Below, in pieces: positions 23,943-36,718 of a DNA stretch of 64,000 bases; within the stretch, counting starts at the first letter, position 1, and the number at the start of each line of letters is the position of its first letter. Source of the DNA: Xylogone sp. PMI_703. Lineage: Eukaryota > Ascomycota > Leotiomycetes. The stretch spans positions 2,232,001 through 2,296,000 of the forward strand of contig JAJTUQ010000001.1 in the NCBI GenBank assembly GCA_021399445.1. Reading direction: 5' to 3'. A program made the position numbers and the translations under genes. The notes below the pieces were generated by a model. That model was not told where the DNA came from. It made no database searches and saw only the letters and a program-made list of their open reading frames with translations.

Positions 23943-24340
23943 ATTGACTATTTAAATTTTGAAATATACCCTTGGTCCGGCCTGTAAGAGTCCGCTGAGG
24001 ATCTACATATATCTGTAGTGGATGGGCGAAGCGGGATTGTTATGAAATTTGGATCATCGTGCGCATGCCATTGCGGACTGACATGGAAAATCGAGGGGCA
24101 TGAAATTCGTGGTTGTTGACACCTTTTCTACACCAGTCGGAGTTGTGATGCACATGTCATTTCCGCGCTAAAGTTAATCCGAACAGAGAACGCGGAATTC
24201 GCGACAGCTTCAAGAGATTCAACATACAGCCTCTTCCGACTCGCGAATATTTGGACGTACATCTCATTCGCGCTAGGAGGGAAGCTCGAGTATGTTATAA
24301 CGATCTATAAAGCCTTAACAGGCTCGACAATTGCATCAAG
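23943..24340. promoter_or_regulatory. Shared divergent promoter region SEC24/CFT2
   Basis: 398 bp separate the two start codons. No clear TATA box on either side. Contains GCGC and CGCG steps and a TTCGCG motif repeated near 24190-24240. It must contain both promoters. Confidence 0.45.
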
Positions 24341-27300
24341 ATGTTCACTTTCACTTCGCTCCAAGGCGCGCAATCCGAATCTTCGGCGTCGCAATCTCTA
24401 CTGGAGCTTGATGGAGGCGTCAAGATCTTAATTGATGTGGGATGGGACGAATCATTCGATGTTAGCAAGTTAAAGGAGCTTGAGAAGTAAGTTGGTACCA
24501 CGAATGGAGGTATAGCTTGAGAAATCATAGAGGATGGGTTAGCGACTAGACCCTGATATCAGTGTGAATCTACATCGAATATTATTCATACCTACTCCAT
24601 CAGTGTTTCTTGCAGATCCTCCTCCCTCATATCACTGCCCATCAAAGAAATCTCGTGCTAACGGTGAGGGCAGACAAGTACCTACACTTTCCATAATCCT
24701 TCTCACCCACCCGACAGTCTCTCATCTTGCAGCTTTCGCCCACTGCTGCAAGCACTTCCCTTTATTCACCAGAATACCTATTTATGCTACTACACCAGTC
24801 ATATCACTCGGGCGTACTCTCTTACAAGACCTGTATAGCTCGACTCCATTAGCTTCCACGATAATTCCTCCAGCAGCGCTCTCCGAAGGTTCCTATTCGT
24901 ATAGCCAGTCGATCTCAGCCAGTAAAGACCCGCATATCCTACTTCAACCTCCCACCAACGAAGAAATTGCTTCTTATTTCTCTCTCATCCACCCACTGAA
25001 ATACTCGCAGCCTCATCAGCCATTGCCATCTCCTTTCTCGCCGCCCCTCAATGGTCTCACAATTACTGCTTACAATGCTGGGCACACACTCGGAGGTACA
25101 ATATGGCATATTCAACATGGACTAGAGTCAATTGTCTACGCTGTCGACTGGAATCAAGCACGGGAGAACGTATTGGCAGGTGCTGCATGGCTTGGTGGAG
25201 CGGGAGCCGGCGGAGCGGAGGTCATCGAGCAGCTGCGTAAACCAACGGCATTAATATGTAGTAGCAGAGGAAGCGATAATGTTGCTTTGGCTGGAGGGCG
25301 AGCAAAGAGAGATGAACTTTTGCTGGATATGATCAGATCTGCTGTAACTAAGGGCGGTATAGTCCTCATTCCGACAGATTCTAGCGCTCGAGTACTGGAA
25401 TTGGCGTACCTACTGGAACATGCATGGAGAGTGGAAGATAAAGGAGATCCTCCCCTTCGAGCAGCTAATCTTTATCTGGCAAGCAAGAATATTCACGCGA
25501 CTATGCGATACGCGCGAAGTATGTTGGAATGGATGGATGACGGAATCATTAGAGAATTTGAAGCTCATGCAAGTGGACAACAGAAACAGGCAAATGGAGA
25601 ACCAGAATCTCGACAGTATTCTGGAGCCGGACCATTTGATTTCAAATATCTACGATTGCTGGAACGGAAAAGCCAAATTGAACGGGTCCTGAGTAATGAG
25701 AAGACGCTTGATGGGAAGCCTATCGGAAAAGTCATCTTAGCCAGTGACACTTCACTGGAGTGGGGATTCTCAAAGGAGGTTCTAAAAAAGATTGCTGCCG
25801 ATAGTCGTAACCTGGTTATTTTAACAGAGAGGATGTCAAAAGGCGATTCTGGAGATTTGAGTAATCGACTGGCAAGGACACTATGGTCTTGGTGGGAAGA
25901 GCGCCGTGATGGGGTAGCTTTGGAGCCAGGTCGGAATGGAGAAAATCTTGAGCAGGTCTACGGAGGAGGACGAGAGATTGAACTGAAAGATTCTAAAAGA
26001 ATACCGCTAGAGGGCTCTGATTTAGCTATTTACCAACAATGGTTGGCTACTCAGCGACAGTTACAAACTACTCTACAAACTGGTGGAGCCACGTCCCTTG
26101 AATCTGCAGCAGATGTAGTAGACGATGCATCCTCCGAATCTTCATCTGATACCGAAGACGAAGAGACCGAACACCAGGGCAAGGCACTCAATATCTCTGC
26201 AACTATGGGTCAAGCCAATCGCAAAAAAATTGGGCTTAGTGATGAAGATCTGGGAATCAATGTTTTAATCCGCCGAAAGGGTATCTACGACTATGATGTA
26301 CGTGGCAAGAAGGGACGAGAGAAAATGTTCCCAATAGCTATAAGGAGGAGGCGAACAGATGATTTCGGAGAACTTATACGACCTGAGGACTTCCTTCGAG
26401 CAGAAGAACGTGATGAAGTGGATGGCCAAGACATGCAGCTTCTGGACAAAGTCGATGCTAAAGATACGCTGGGCAAGAAGCGAAAATGGGACGATGTTGC
26501 CACCACTACAGATCACCGACTTTCAAGCGGTGGAGGCAAGAGGCAATTGTCTGACAGCGGTCTTGAAATCGGATCACCAAGTCAAAATGAATCAGCTCTT
26601 ATGGACGATGATGACTACGATCCAGAGGAGCTAGCAGAAGACGAAATTGTTGGTCCATCGAGAGTAGAATTCTCTAGCGAGACCCTCGCCGTCAATCTAC
26701 GACTAGCAGTTGTCGATTTCGCCGGTTTACACGACAAACGAAGTCTTCACTTGTTGATTCCATTGATTCAACCCCGCAAACTTATTTTGGTCAGTGGTTT
26801 GAAAGATGAAACATTGGCCTTGGCTAGCGATTGTCGCAAACTGCTTGCGGCGCACACTGGTAGTGCGGAAGAGAAGGGTTTGGATGTCTACACGCCTGAA
26901 ATTGGTGTCAGTGTGAATGCTAGCGTGGACACAAATGCTTGGGTTGTCAAACTTACAGACACACTTGTGAAACGCCTGCGATGGCAGAATGTGAGAGGGC
27001 TCGGCATTGTTACCTTAACGGGTAGACTGGAGAGTCCTCGGCCGGAGATAGATGCTTCTGCGGCCGCAGAGGGAGCAAACAAGAGACTGAAGATGCTGAA
27101 TGGAGAAACAGAAGAAACTCCCACGCGCGAGGTTCTGGACGCGGCACACTCCCATGTCGAGATGCCTGTCCTAGATATATTACCCTCGAGTATGGCAGCG
27201 GCAACCCGATCTCTAGCTCAGCCTCTGCACGTTGGAGACATGCGACTTGCTGATCTAAGAAAGATTATGCAGGCATCTGGACACACCGCCGAGTTCAGAG

Positions 27301-27482
27301 GAGAGGGTGTATTGCTTATTGATAGCAGTGTCATCGTTCGAAAGAGCGGGACAGGGAGAATTGAGGTTGAGAGCATAGGGTTCGGTGCCGGGACGATGAT
27401 GATGAATCAGAACCAAAAGGCCAGCTTCTATGCTGTGAAAGCCAAGATATACGAAGGCCTAGCCGTGGTTGCTGGAGGGTAG
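24341..27482 (+). CDS. CFT2: Cleavage and polyadenylation factor subunit Cft2 (CPSF100-like)
   Basis: Subunit of the nuclear mRNA 3'-end cleavage and polyadenylation complex, paralogue and partner of the endonuclease Ysh1/CPSF73. Exon 1 (24341-24486) encodes MFTFTSLQGAQSES...LIDVGWDES. A 187-nt intron (24487-24673; GTAAGT...GGGCAG) joins it to one long exon to 27482, restoring LEK-QVPTLSIILLTHPT; total 984 aa. The metallo-beta-lactamase fold is visible: DVGWDE, LTHPTVSHL (59-67), NAGHTLGGTIW (183-193) and YAVDWN. The canonical HxHxDH zinc motif is replaced, as is normal for this non-catalytic subunit. A beta-CASP region follows, then a long acidic, Ser-rich insert (about 530-560) and a KR-rich segment. 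The C-terminal part includes KLILVSGLKDE. The frame upstream of 24674 is intron, not protein. Confidence 0.95.
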
Positions 27483-28192
27483 ATGCATAATCGCAACCTT
27501 CTTTTTTTCGTGTATTACTTCTGTGCTGTACTGGCATCTATCACCAACTTTGTAACAACAGTTATCTTTTTTCGCGCAGGGGGTAGGGGTGAGACCGAGG
27601 ATGAAATGAAGGATGTGTTCATCCATCAACAAAGTTTTCACAAGGACATGGGTACAGAGGGAGGAAAACGGTTGAGCGGCCCGGAAGGGAGGAATGCTTG
27701 CTTCCGAAATAATTGTTAAATATGATTCACATCTGGGAAAGGATACAGCTCGGGAATAACAGCAATTGATTCCAAAACAAAACACAAAACACATCTTCGT
27801 GAATAACTATTGAGTCAGGTTGAAACGAGGGGCATTCACCACCAAGCCTAGAGACAAAAAGGCACCATGCTTCGTCCTTCTCACCCCTTGCCTTTCTTTC
27901 CATGCAACATCATCTACAAAGTCTACTACAGGTGGAAAAATTGAAAACGCTCTTACGCTCTAACCACTTACCACTTATCACTCCATCAAAAGTCTAGATC
28001 TTTTTACTTTCCAATCCTAGAAAACCAGCCCATTCTATCCAAAAGCGCCGGGGAAGACCAGTCCCTCGAATTCTGGATCGGTCTTGCGAGTCTGCCGCGC
28101 TTTGCCGTGCCCTTTGTCTGGGGATCAGGTTTAGTCTCTCTCCTTGTTACTGTACTTTACACTCCCTCCTTCATACTGGGCTTTTCACGTAA
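27483..28192. other. Intergenic: CFT2 3' flank and leader of the next gene
   Basis: 3' flank of CFT2, then pyrimidine-rich sequence leading to the next gene. The first exon of that gene may lie here (an ATG in good context occurs at about 27867, CACCATGC), but I could not build a convincing splice path from it. Confidence 0.35.
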
Positions 28193-29125
28193 AACCTCAC
28201 ACAAGTTAGGGCCCGACCCCATCAAGCAAAAGCAGTCCTGGCAGGCCGCGAATACAGGATTGACCTGGTCTTCTCAGCGCCTATAGTTGTCGACGATCTA
28301 CCTCCACCGCCGTACCAAGCCGAAGAACCACAGCTTCCGGTGCCTTTAGCAGCCGCGTTTGGGGGCTTTTATCAGGAGCTACTGCATATCGGCGTTGATC
28401 CCCAGCCAGTAGTTGCAGCAGCAGGCGCTTGGCCCCAGCAGCACGCCATGGCCGGAGTGGGATACAACCCTATTCATGGGTACGACACCTCGGGGCCTCC
28501 TCCACCTGCTTTCAACCCGGCTCAGGCTCAGCCAGCAGGCGCTGCCATGCCGCAGCAGTACTCGGCTTTCTTCACGGCGCCGCCTCCGCCAGCGGTCCAG
28601 CAAGCACCGGCGGCATTTACTTGCTGGGGAGAGCTTGTCCTGGTCCAACCCAGCTACCAGTTTCCTCCACTCTATTCCGCGGCAGTTAACGCTGGTCTGC
28701 CGGGCTTCAATGTACAGGGTGCTGCCCCTCCTTCATCACTATCGACACCAACGGCGCCGGCGGGTTACAACTACCTGCTCTCAAGTGAGACGTGCAAATT
28801 CCACGTCTTCAAGACGCCGAAGCCCCCATGGCAGACGCGGGTGTTCAAGGACGACGCCAGCACGCACGTGAAGCTGGCGGTGCCGACCAACGTCACGGTG
28901 AAGGAGCTGATGCAGAACCTGGGGTGCAACAATCCGGATCCCAAGAAGAACAAGATCCACGAGGTGGCCGAGATTGGAGGCGGGCGGTGGTCCAAGGGCT
29001 TGACGATGTGCGGAGATGATAAGGAGAGGATGAAGAAGAAGATCACGGAGTTTGGCTGGGATAAGACGAGGACAGGGCGGCCCGGGGAGAGACCGGTTGT
29101 CTGGCTCTGGTTGTCGAAGGGATAG
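28193..29125 (+). CDS. Uncharacterised Pro/Ala/Gln-rich protein with conserved-looking C-terminal domain (start uncertain)
   Basis: The frame is open from 28193 to a TAG at 29123-29125. No ATG occurs before 28448, yet the upstream sequence reads like protein (EYRIDLVFSAPIVVDDLPPP), so the start is probably in an upstream exon; from 28448 it would be about 225 aa. The middle is low complexity, rich in Pro, Ala, Gln and Gly. The last ~110 residues look folded and charged: TCKFHVFKTPKPPWQTRVFK, LAVPTNVTVKELMQNLGC, EIGGGRWSKGLTM, EFGWDKTRTG, PVVWLWL. The pattern of a small compact domain ending in GWD..R......PVWL resembles, from memory, an unnamed fungal family. No function can be given. GC-rich with coding-like codon use. 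Confidence 0.6.
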   Translation, partial: NLTQVRARPHQAKAVLAGREYRIDLVFSAPIVVDDLPPPPYQAEEPQLPVPLAAAFGGFYQELLHIGVDPQPVVAAAGAWPQQHAMAGVGYNPIHGYDTSGPPPPAFNPAQAQPAGAAMPQQYSAFFTAPPPPAVQQAPAAFTCWGELVLVQPSYQFPPLYSAAVNAGLPGFNVQGAAPPSSLSTPTAPAGYNYLLSSETCKFHVFKTPKPPWQTRVFKDDASTHVKLAVPTNVTVKELMQNLGCNNPDPKKNKIHEVAEIGGGRWSKGLTMCGDDKERMKKKITEFGWDKTRTGRPGERPVVWLWLSKG

Positions 29126-32100
29126 GATAGGATCACGCAGGACATGATTACGGTAGATTGGGTTGGATTGGGATTAGGATAGGGATCTTACTTGGAGGGT
29201 GGGTGTGCGTAGGGCAATGCAACAGACGAGCAGTGCGTTTTCGCAGAACTCTTATTTTTTGTCTATATGAGGTGTGAGTGAGTGAGTTGAGTGGCTATGG
29301 TGCGTTGTGACGGGTGAGGCTTGGGGCATGGCATTTTTCGGTTTTATTTCGTTTGGTTGTGACCTGGTTAGTTATTTAGTCTTAGTTACGGTTGTATTGA
29401 GGGATCCAGAGAGGTTCGAGCGTATCGAGACTTTGGGTCTTCGTCAATACATCCCCTTTCTGGGGTAGGAACCAATATATCGCGTTGGCCTTTGTCTTCT
29501 AATTATCTTATTGTTTTCTTTTTCCTTTTTCCCTCATCCCATCCCTCCCCTTTTTCTTTCACTTGCCGTCTCTATTACTAGGGTTGGTCATCCAGGGATA
29601 TTGGAATTGGAACGTGAGGATGACTCCGAGGGAGATAAGGAAACGTCGGAGCCGGAGTGAGCGAGAATGTACCTGAGAAGAACGTTTGGTTGCATTACGT
29701 TGGACGTTTTCTTTAAGCAGACCTAGGGTGATGAGAAATGCTTAGCTGATAATCAAGTAATTTATGACTAATTAGCCCCTTGTGATAAGATGAGAAAGAG
29801 CATTATTGCCTCCATGGTTCCATACTTCCGTGTTTCCAAAGCTTAAAAAGCCCAAAGTACCTGAGTACTTGAGTACTTGTGGTTGTTTTTTCCGCGTTTC
29901 CTGACCTTGATGCCGTAACCCGGTACTGCACCGGTATACGAGGATTACTTAGCAGATCAGCCTAATACGGCGCTTGGGGGGACCTTACCAACGTGCCATT
30001 TGCCCTGCCTGACTAAGGCGCGACGCTTGCAGGTGCCGCGGCTAAGACTCGCAGTGCCGGGCGCGTGAGTAAGCCTTAAGATGCGGGCTGCGGGCGCAAG
30101 GGACCACCGAGGGGGAGATGACGCAGCGGGAGGGCAATTAGCCCAAGACACTGCAAGTATCGTCGGTATTGCGGCAATAGGGATTATGGGATTATGTCTT
30201 CCATGTCGTTGTTGTTGCTTTTGTCGGTGCTACTAATCAATGTCCGCCAACGCTTCCACCTTGCCCTTTGGCCCCCGTTCCTGCTTTTAAGCTTCATTAA
30301 ATCTCACATCAGCTGTGCTGGTTTCATGACGAATGCACGGAATGAGCTCCAGCCGGCAACTTATCCAACTGGACTACTCGGGCTTACGAGCCAGAAGCGG
30401 TGGCATATCCAGGCACTAGGGGGCTAAATTTGGCCTCCCAGCAGCAAATTCTCCAGCACATCTCTCTCGTTGCTCCCTCCGAAAATCCAGGTTTGCTTTA
30501 AGCTACTTCGCACCGGGGCCCGCTTCATATGCCTAAACCAGCTATCTGGCCAGCCTGGACTTGCCCTCTTGGTGCGCATTACCGCTCCATCCTGTTGCGT
30601 AGGTGGTCGAGCTGGGCCTTGCTGAATAGGGGAGGCAGCGCGGTATTAATCTGGCGCTAATGGGGGGGCTTCCGCCGTTCCCTGTATGTCTCACACTCTC
30701 ACAGTGAGGGAACAGTCCAGAATAGAAGGACCCTTCCGCTACTCTACCTCTTGCCCAAACGGGCCAACACCTATCGTCTCGGATCCGAGGACCCTTTTCT
30801 TGGGGGTGGCATAGGAGCTTCTTCATTTGGTAGGCAGTAAGGTGTCTTACTGTAGGTAACCTATCAGGCATTGCCCTCTGTACGTACATACAAATATATT
30901 GTCGTCCATGCAGCGGAGACGCCCTCTGCCCTCCTCGGGACTCTCCACTGAGGCGCTCTCAGGCGCTCTTCGGCGCGTTCCACACTGGGACATACAGCAA
31001 GTTGTTCGCCGGGATGCCGCATGATCGACTCCAGGAAACGGGTTCAGCGTAGCAAAGCACCAGAATGCGATTGTGCTGCCCTGCATTTTGCCTCCAGCCA
31101 CGCTGGCCCCCTCCTCCCGTGCAACGAAGCTGGCGGGGCACTCAGACGGGACGGATGAAAAGCCAAAAGGAAGGTAAGTAGATGGCAATCATGGGGGGAG
31201 GCCGCCCATTCAAGAATCCCATCATCACTGATGCTGCTTCCCCTCACGCAAAAAAACCTGTCTTTCCAGATGGATGATGCATTGTTCGTTTTTGAACTGG
31301 TTCGGCGCGATTCACGCCGCAAAGGATGGGAGAATAGGTGATTACGGGATCAACTCGATCGTCGCTCATCGCCCAAACGGTGATCCTGCCCATCCGTGCA
31401 CGACGTCAATGCGATTCGTAAAGCCAGGAACCGCGACGGAGAAGACTCCAGGAACGCTGGAGAGCTGTTGAAATGGTAATTCAAAGCGGGAGCTGGGCGA
31501 TGGGCCGGAGGTACAAAAGTGCGAGCGTGCCTCCCGTCGTACTTGTAACTGTAGTAAATAATATCTCACATATCACATCGACCCCCTCCCAAGATGCAAG
31601 CAGCCTGCCAGCCCTGGGATGGACCCTCAGGACCCTAGACAAGATCCTGTAGGCTGGTAGAATGTGCGATGCAGATGCAGTGGCCATGTTTCAGGGACCG
31701 TGGCGCCAGATTAACGAACAGGCCGATGGGACCATGCCAGCACTGCAACTGCAAATGCCTGGCCAAGCGTGCCAGGGGCCCGCCCAAATGCCCCTCCCAG
31801 AGACATAGCTCAATAACTCCAACTCACCCAGCTCGCCATGTCCTCTTGATGCCGCCCATAGAACGCCCCCATTTCGCTCTCTATCCTTCAATGCGGTTAT
31901 TGCTGGATCCCCTGGCTGAGGTGTTATAATCCGAGGGATTTGCTGTCAGATTAGGGCCGACCGCTTCAGCCTGCCTCGCCGGCTAGGCCGACTTCTGGCG
32001 ATGCCGGGCTTATTATATAGGGCGTCGCGTGGAGACCTGGGCCGAACGACGGCTTGACCCTAGGGATCCATCCTGCCAATTCAATTGCAATCGCATGAAC

Positions 32101-32453
32101 CAAATATGTCCCATGGTTGCGCCATGTGGAAACCCGCAAAGTCGATGCGAAGACCCTGGAATTCCCCTCGACTGGAGATGCCCAAGAGCCGATCCCCCGA
32201 GAGAAGCATAATGCAGAGCAATGCACAACACGTTTATAGTAAAGGATAAAACATTTTTTGATTCTCTATTCTATTTTATTTTTGGTGTCACACAGACGGC
32301 ATACGTTTTCTTGGATTTTCTTTTTGCTTCTCTGATCCGATTGCTTGTGCCAGAACATGTTTCACATGCGACTTGCACGTAAGCTGATGCTCCTGCCCCT
32401 GGCAGCTCGAATGGAAGGAAAATAGAAGCCGCATTAGAAACCAGTTTAATCAG
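29126..32453. other. Intergenic, no gene recognised
   Basis: 3.3 kb. The many overlapping frames here on both strands (30.5-32.2 kb) come from GC-rich sequence with few stops and have no motifs or compatible splice sites. ACTTGAGTACTTG repeats occur near 29860. I see no RNA gene. Confidence 0.45.
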
Positions 32454-33600
32454 TCAATCCTTGAAGGCGTCGTGAATAACGGCCGGCTTGAAGATGTGCT
32501 TGAATACTTCCAAGTCGCTGGTGGCTGTACTCTTCTCTTTCGTACTGCTGCTACTACTTCCGCTCTTGGACTTAGAACTGGGCGAACCTTTTGAACTTTC
32601 CCCTTCGGGCGGATCAAAAGCAAAAACTACATCTCCAAACCACCCCACGAACTCGGGATCCCTCAGGAAAGCCTCTTGCCACATGATTGCCACCTCTTCT
32701 GGCGGGTTCCTAAATCCGGGACCGAGGCCAAAGGACGAGATGACCAAGTTGGGGTAGCCGTAATAGATGGCTATGCGCAGAGCTGTACGAATTTTCTCCC
32801 GCATAAGTTCCTTCTCTTGCGCAAAGGAATAAGTGCCCGTTGCGGAGAGTTTTGGCCTTTTGACAGGGGGGACGGAGATGATGGGTAGAGCTACCGGCCG
32901 TTGTAAGCAGAGTTCCTTGCAAGGGCCCATCTTGTGAAAGGCGCTTTATTAGACGTACCTTTGTATTCTTGCCAGACCTGGTATTTGTCTGGACCAGAGC
33001 GGAAAACAACTTTGCGCCATTTAGAATTTTGTAAGCACAGGGCGCAAGAGCGCTACTCACCAACATTCTCTGAAAAGATCCCTGCCTTTGGAGGAATTGG
33101 GTAATTTGATGACGCAGAATTTCCTGCGGCTGGAGTTGTGAGTGTCCCGTATAAGTTGCTTCTTCTGCAGAGGCATTCTTCTGGAGACATCACACCTGCT
33201 ACGTGTCAGTCACGGAGACATGCGAGTTTGCAGTGGCTCTTCTATACGCACCTGCCTCCCAATCGCCTCCAGGTCTCTTCTCGTTAGCTGGCATAATCAC
33301 TGGGATTGACACGCTCTCTGATGGAGCCCAATCCAGAGCCACGTCTATTGGATCTCGGAGATAGAAGGCTACCCGAGGGCAAAATTAGACATGAAAGGTC
33401 TCCGAATATCATGTGAGAAGCCTGGACTCACCGAATCTGCAATGTCTTGGCTGTGGTGGCCGAGGGGCAACCATTGACTCTGAGTGGCAAAGGTAAGAAG
33501 TGGCCGGCCACTGTGAACTGAAATTTTGTCGAATATATGGAATATAAGTCTTTTTTGCTTCAGCAGCAACATCCAACGGTCTCGGTTTAGAAGGAGGCAT
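32454..33600 (-). CDS. Microbial-type PARG-like protein (DUF2263 / TIGR02452 type)
   Basis: Five exons, 33600-33432, 33368-33252, 33195-33061, 33009-32959 and 32890-32454, with introns of 63, 56, 51 and 68 nt, encode 302 aa. The core shows the microbial-type poly(ADP-ribose) glycohydrolase signature: PANEKRPGGDWEAG followed by SPEECLCRRSNLY, where Glu101-Glu102 match the catalytic QEE pair of the family. It continues with VVVFRSGPDKYQVW, ALPIISVPPVKRPKL, ALRIAIYYGYPNLVISSFG and NPPEEVA, with GDVVFAFDPPEG near the end. A Ser/Lys-rich tail follows. Such enzymes remove ADP-ribose from proteins or nucleic acids; substrate and location here are inferred as unknown. In the family the fold is macrodomain-like. 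The alternative start of the last exon (ATGGGCCCTTGC) lies inside an intron in my model. Confidence 0.88.
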
Positions 33601-35051
33601 GTTTGATAGTTCGCGAGTAACCAGACTAGTGAACTGCACAAATGACCTGGAAGTATATACTTAAGAAACGAAGCAAGGAGATGGTATGTAGGCTGAAAAC
33701 TTGTACTCTATAAACGTGGATGCGATCTCGACCTTGAGCTTGAACTTGGACTTGAACTTTAAACTCTGAACTTGAACTTAGAAGATGATAGTACCTACGC
33801 CATCGCGAGGGATCTAGAATATATATGCCAGTGTCCATCGCTACCTATAGAAAGGCAAAGATAGTGAGTAGCACAGCTGCATAGCTAAGACACAAGCAGC
33901 CACGCTCGCTCTCAGGGAGGGGTAACCTTAGCATTATGGCCCACCCATGAGGCCATGGGTCGGTCGTGTGATGGAAGACAAAGAAGCTCAATTGTAGCCG
34001 CAAAAGCATAAAATGAAGAGCTACGAACAAGCAAGCAACAAGGCAATGAGCGTAATACCATCGTCAGCATTGACTGAGCATCATGGTTGTGGCACGCCAA
34101 AACACGATCTGGGCGATGATGCATTGTAGTGTAGAGAGTGGATCAGGGGAGGGAAGGAACAACCCTCTAGCCACGGGCGTATGGTTTGCATCCACTGCTG
34201 GCTCATGGAGGATGCAGCTAGAAGATCGACCCGCAGAGTCCACCAACAGGTATCGTCCTGCTTTCAGATTGCCGACCACAGGGCGATCCACTGAGCATAA
34301 GCCTGGAGCCCTGCCACTATACCCGTCGTGATCATGGCTCTAATACGGATGTATGCCGCGCGAAGAAGGGCCTTTTTGCCCTCACGGCAGGGTCGCGCCA
34401 CCAACAAAGAGCCTGCCGGCGCATGAAGTTGTCAGCCCGAGTAGGATTGAGAGGTTGAAGAGAGTCAAATATCGACGTGGATGGCAGAGAATCTCCAATT
34501 CTCACGCGGGGCACCCGCCTGGAGGGTTGAGAGAGAAAGGAAGGACCGCAAGGCGCCGGATAGCTCGTATATTCCCTCAGACCTCGTGCGTGTTCCTGAG
34601 AAGCTCCCTGCAGTTACCATGTACCTGGAACTGAGGCTGCTGACAGGCGTTTATGCGGCTCCCAATCTACCTGCAAGGGCGAGCGAGGCAGTTTCGAGGA
34701 CGAACAGGTCCAGGTGGAGGAGCAGCATCTATCTGAGACAGTGCATTAGGAATGCAGCTTTGATCTGATCTGATAAAACGTTGGCGTCATGCATGGAGAA
34801 CGTTTTGATTTTGGAGGAGTAATATGATATGTGATCGATCTAACCAGCAACTGAGCCTTACTCCGGAATCTGGGCCAGCGTCGCGGGCGGATGTAACCCC
34901 CGTGATTCGGTGCGGTTCAAGCGCCTGCGTCGGCATGAGTACCGGCAGCGTTCCTTCGTCATCTTATCGCCAAAAGTTCACCTTTTTTCGTTTCACCAAA
35001 CGTCCATGCCCCTCGCATTTTCCCATCTCCAACCACCAACGGCCGGCCAGA
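33601..35051. other. Intergenic between divergent PARG-like and AsnRS genes
   Basis: 1.45 kb separating two divergently transcribed genes; contains both promoters. Includes the hexamer repeat at 33731-33780. No gene seen. Confidence 0.4.
33731..33780. repeat. Imperfect CAAGTT/AACTTG hexamer array
   Basis: About eight units of the type CTTGAA/CTTGGA on the plus strand, with interruptions, some 130-180 bp upstream of the PARG-like start codon. Confidence 0.55.
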
Positions 35052-36718
35052 ATGCCACGGCCACGGCTCCCAGCCTGCATAGATCTCGCCGTTAGGCACT
35101 CGAGAAGGTTTCATGGAGCGCCTGCCCGCCCTGCTCCGGCTGCTGTTCCGATATCCAAGCTCCTGGCATCCCAACCTGCCGATCCTGATAATGTCACTGT
35201 CAACGGCTTCGTTCGGTCCATCCGGCAGCTAAAGTCTCGGTCCTTTGCCTCAATTGGCGACGGCTCTAGTCTAGAACCTCTTCAGGCATTGCTCACGCCA
35301 GAGCAGGCTCACAGGTCTGCATCCAAGCCCTCTTGTGCCCGTCCCAAATAGGTCAAAGCTGATAGTGTGCCTTTTCGCAATAGTCTTTCAACGGGCACAG
35401 CCGTGAGATTGACGGGAGCATGGAAGCCCTCGCCCAACCCCAAGGCTCAGAGCCACGAGCTGCATGTCGTAGGAGTAGATGTGCTAGGTACTGCAGACCC
35501 TGCTGTATGTGAGGACTATAGCACCCACACAATACGACATCAACAGCATCACTGAAACAACCGTACTAGACTTTTCCCTTACAGAAGAAATACCACACTC
35601 CGGAATACCTCCGGACCATGCCACATATTCGCACACGAACGGCGTTTAACACTCTTCTGCTGCGGTTTCGCTCCAGAAGCATCGCACAGCTTACCAGTTT
35701 CTTTGCATCGCAGGATTTCACACAGACACATCCTCCCATAATAACTTCCTCGGACTGTGAAGGAGCAGGAGAGGTATTCGATGTTGGTGCCGGGGCCAAG
35801 ATACAGGCACCAGTTAGCCCCGATGATGACGGATCTTTTTTCAAGGCACCGAAATATCTCACCGTCTCAAGCCAGCTGCATCTCGAGGCATTGGCACAGT
35901 CTGTGGGCAAAGTATGGACCTTGTCCCCGACATTCCGCGCTGAAAAAAGCGACACTGCGAGACACTTGAGTGAATTCTATATGCTGGAAGCAGAAGCAGG
36001 CTTTGTGGACGACATGGATAAAATCATGGATCTGGTAGAGGATATGCTGCGCGATCTGACTAAGGCGTTATATCCATCCCAGGTAGGGCAGGAATTACTT
36101 CATGGAAGACGACCCGGGGAGAACGGGTTACAGGTCGATCCAGCATTAACTCAGGAACTAGAGACGAGGTGGCAAGGCATGATGAAAGGTCCCTGGCCAA
36201 GAATAACATATACAGATGTTATTGATATTCTTAAATCCTCGAACCAGGTGTTTGAGCACACACCGCAGTGGGGGGCAGGTCTCCAAGCTGAGCATGAGCG
36301 TTATATTGCCTCCACTGTAGGACATGGATCACCAGTATTCGTCACGAAGTATCCAAGAGCTATCAAACCGTTTTACATGCTACCTTCTGCAGACAGGCCT
36401 TCTGCACCTGAGCCTGGTGAGACGGTCGATTGCTTTGACTTACTTGTTCCTGAAGTTTGCGAGATCGTAGGTGGTTCAATGCGTGAGCACCGTTACGACG
36501 AACTGATTCATTCTATGCGCACCCATGGTCTTATCAAAGGGGAGACGGAAGGTGATCTAGGTCCATTGAAATGGTATACAGAGCTCAGACAATGGGGAAG
36601 TGTACCTCATGGCGGATTCGGATTAGGATTCGATCGATTACTGAGTTACCTTGCCGGTGTGCCAAATATCAGGGAAATAGTTACATTCCCCAGATGGGTT
36701 GGAAGGTGTGATTGTTGA
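35052..36718 (+). CDS. SLM5: Mitochondrial asparaginyl-tRNA synthetase
   Basis: Class II aminoacyl-tRNA synthetase charging mitochondrial tRNA-Asn. Three exons: 35052-35314, 35384-35504 and 35585-36718, introns of 69 and 80 nt, 505 aa. The first ~40 residues are rich in Arg, Ala, Pro and Ser without acids (RRFHGAPARPAPAA), a mitochondrial presequence. The OB-fold anticodon domain follows (VNGFVRSIRQLKSRSFASIG; SLSTGTAVRLTG). Class II motifs are clear: PPIITSSDCEGAGEVF, FRAEKSDTARHLSEFYMLEAE and GGFGLGFDRLLSYLAGVPNI, ending WVGRCDC. I chose the acceptor at 35383 because it restores PEQAH-SLSTG and removes an in-frame TAG; the donor there (GTCTGC) is weak. The symbol follows the yeast mitochondrial enzyme and is by family only. 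Confidence 0.93.

Noticed and set aside
24564..24673. N-terminal 37 codons of the long CFT2 frame
   Set aside because: They are intron sequence: splicing from 24486 to 24674 restores the family N-terminus and the LEK-QVPTLS junction.
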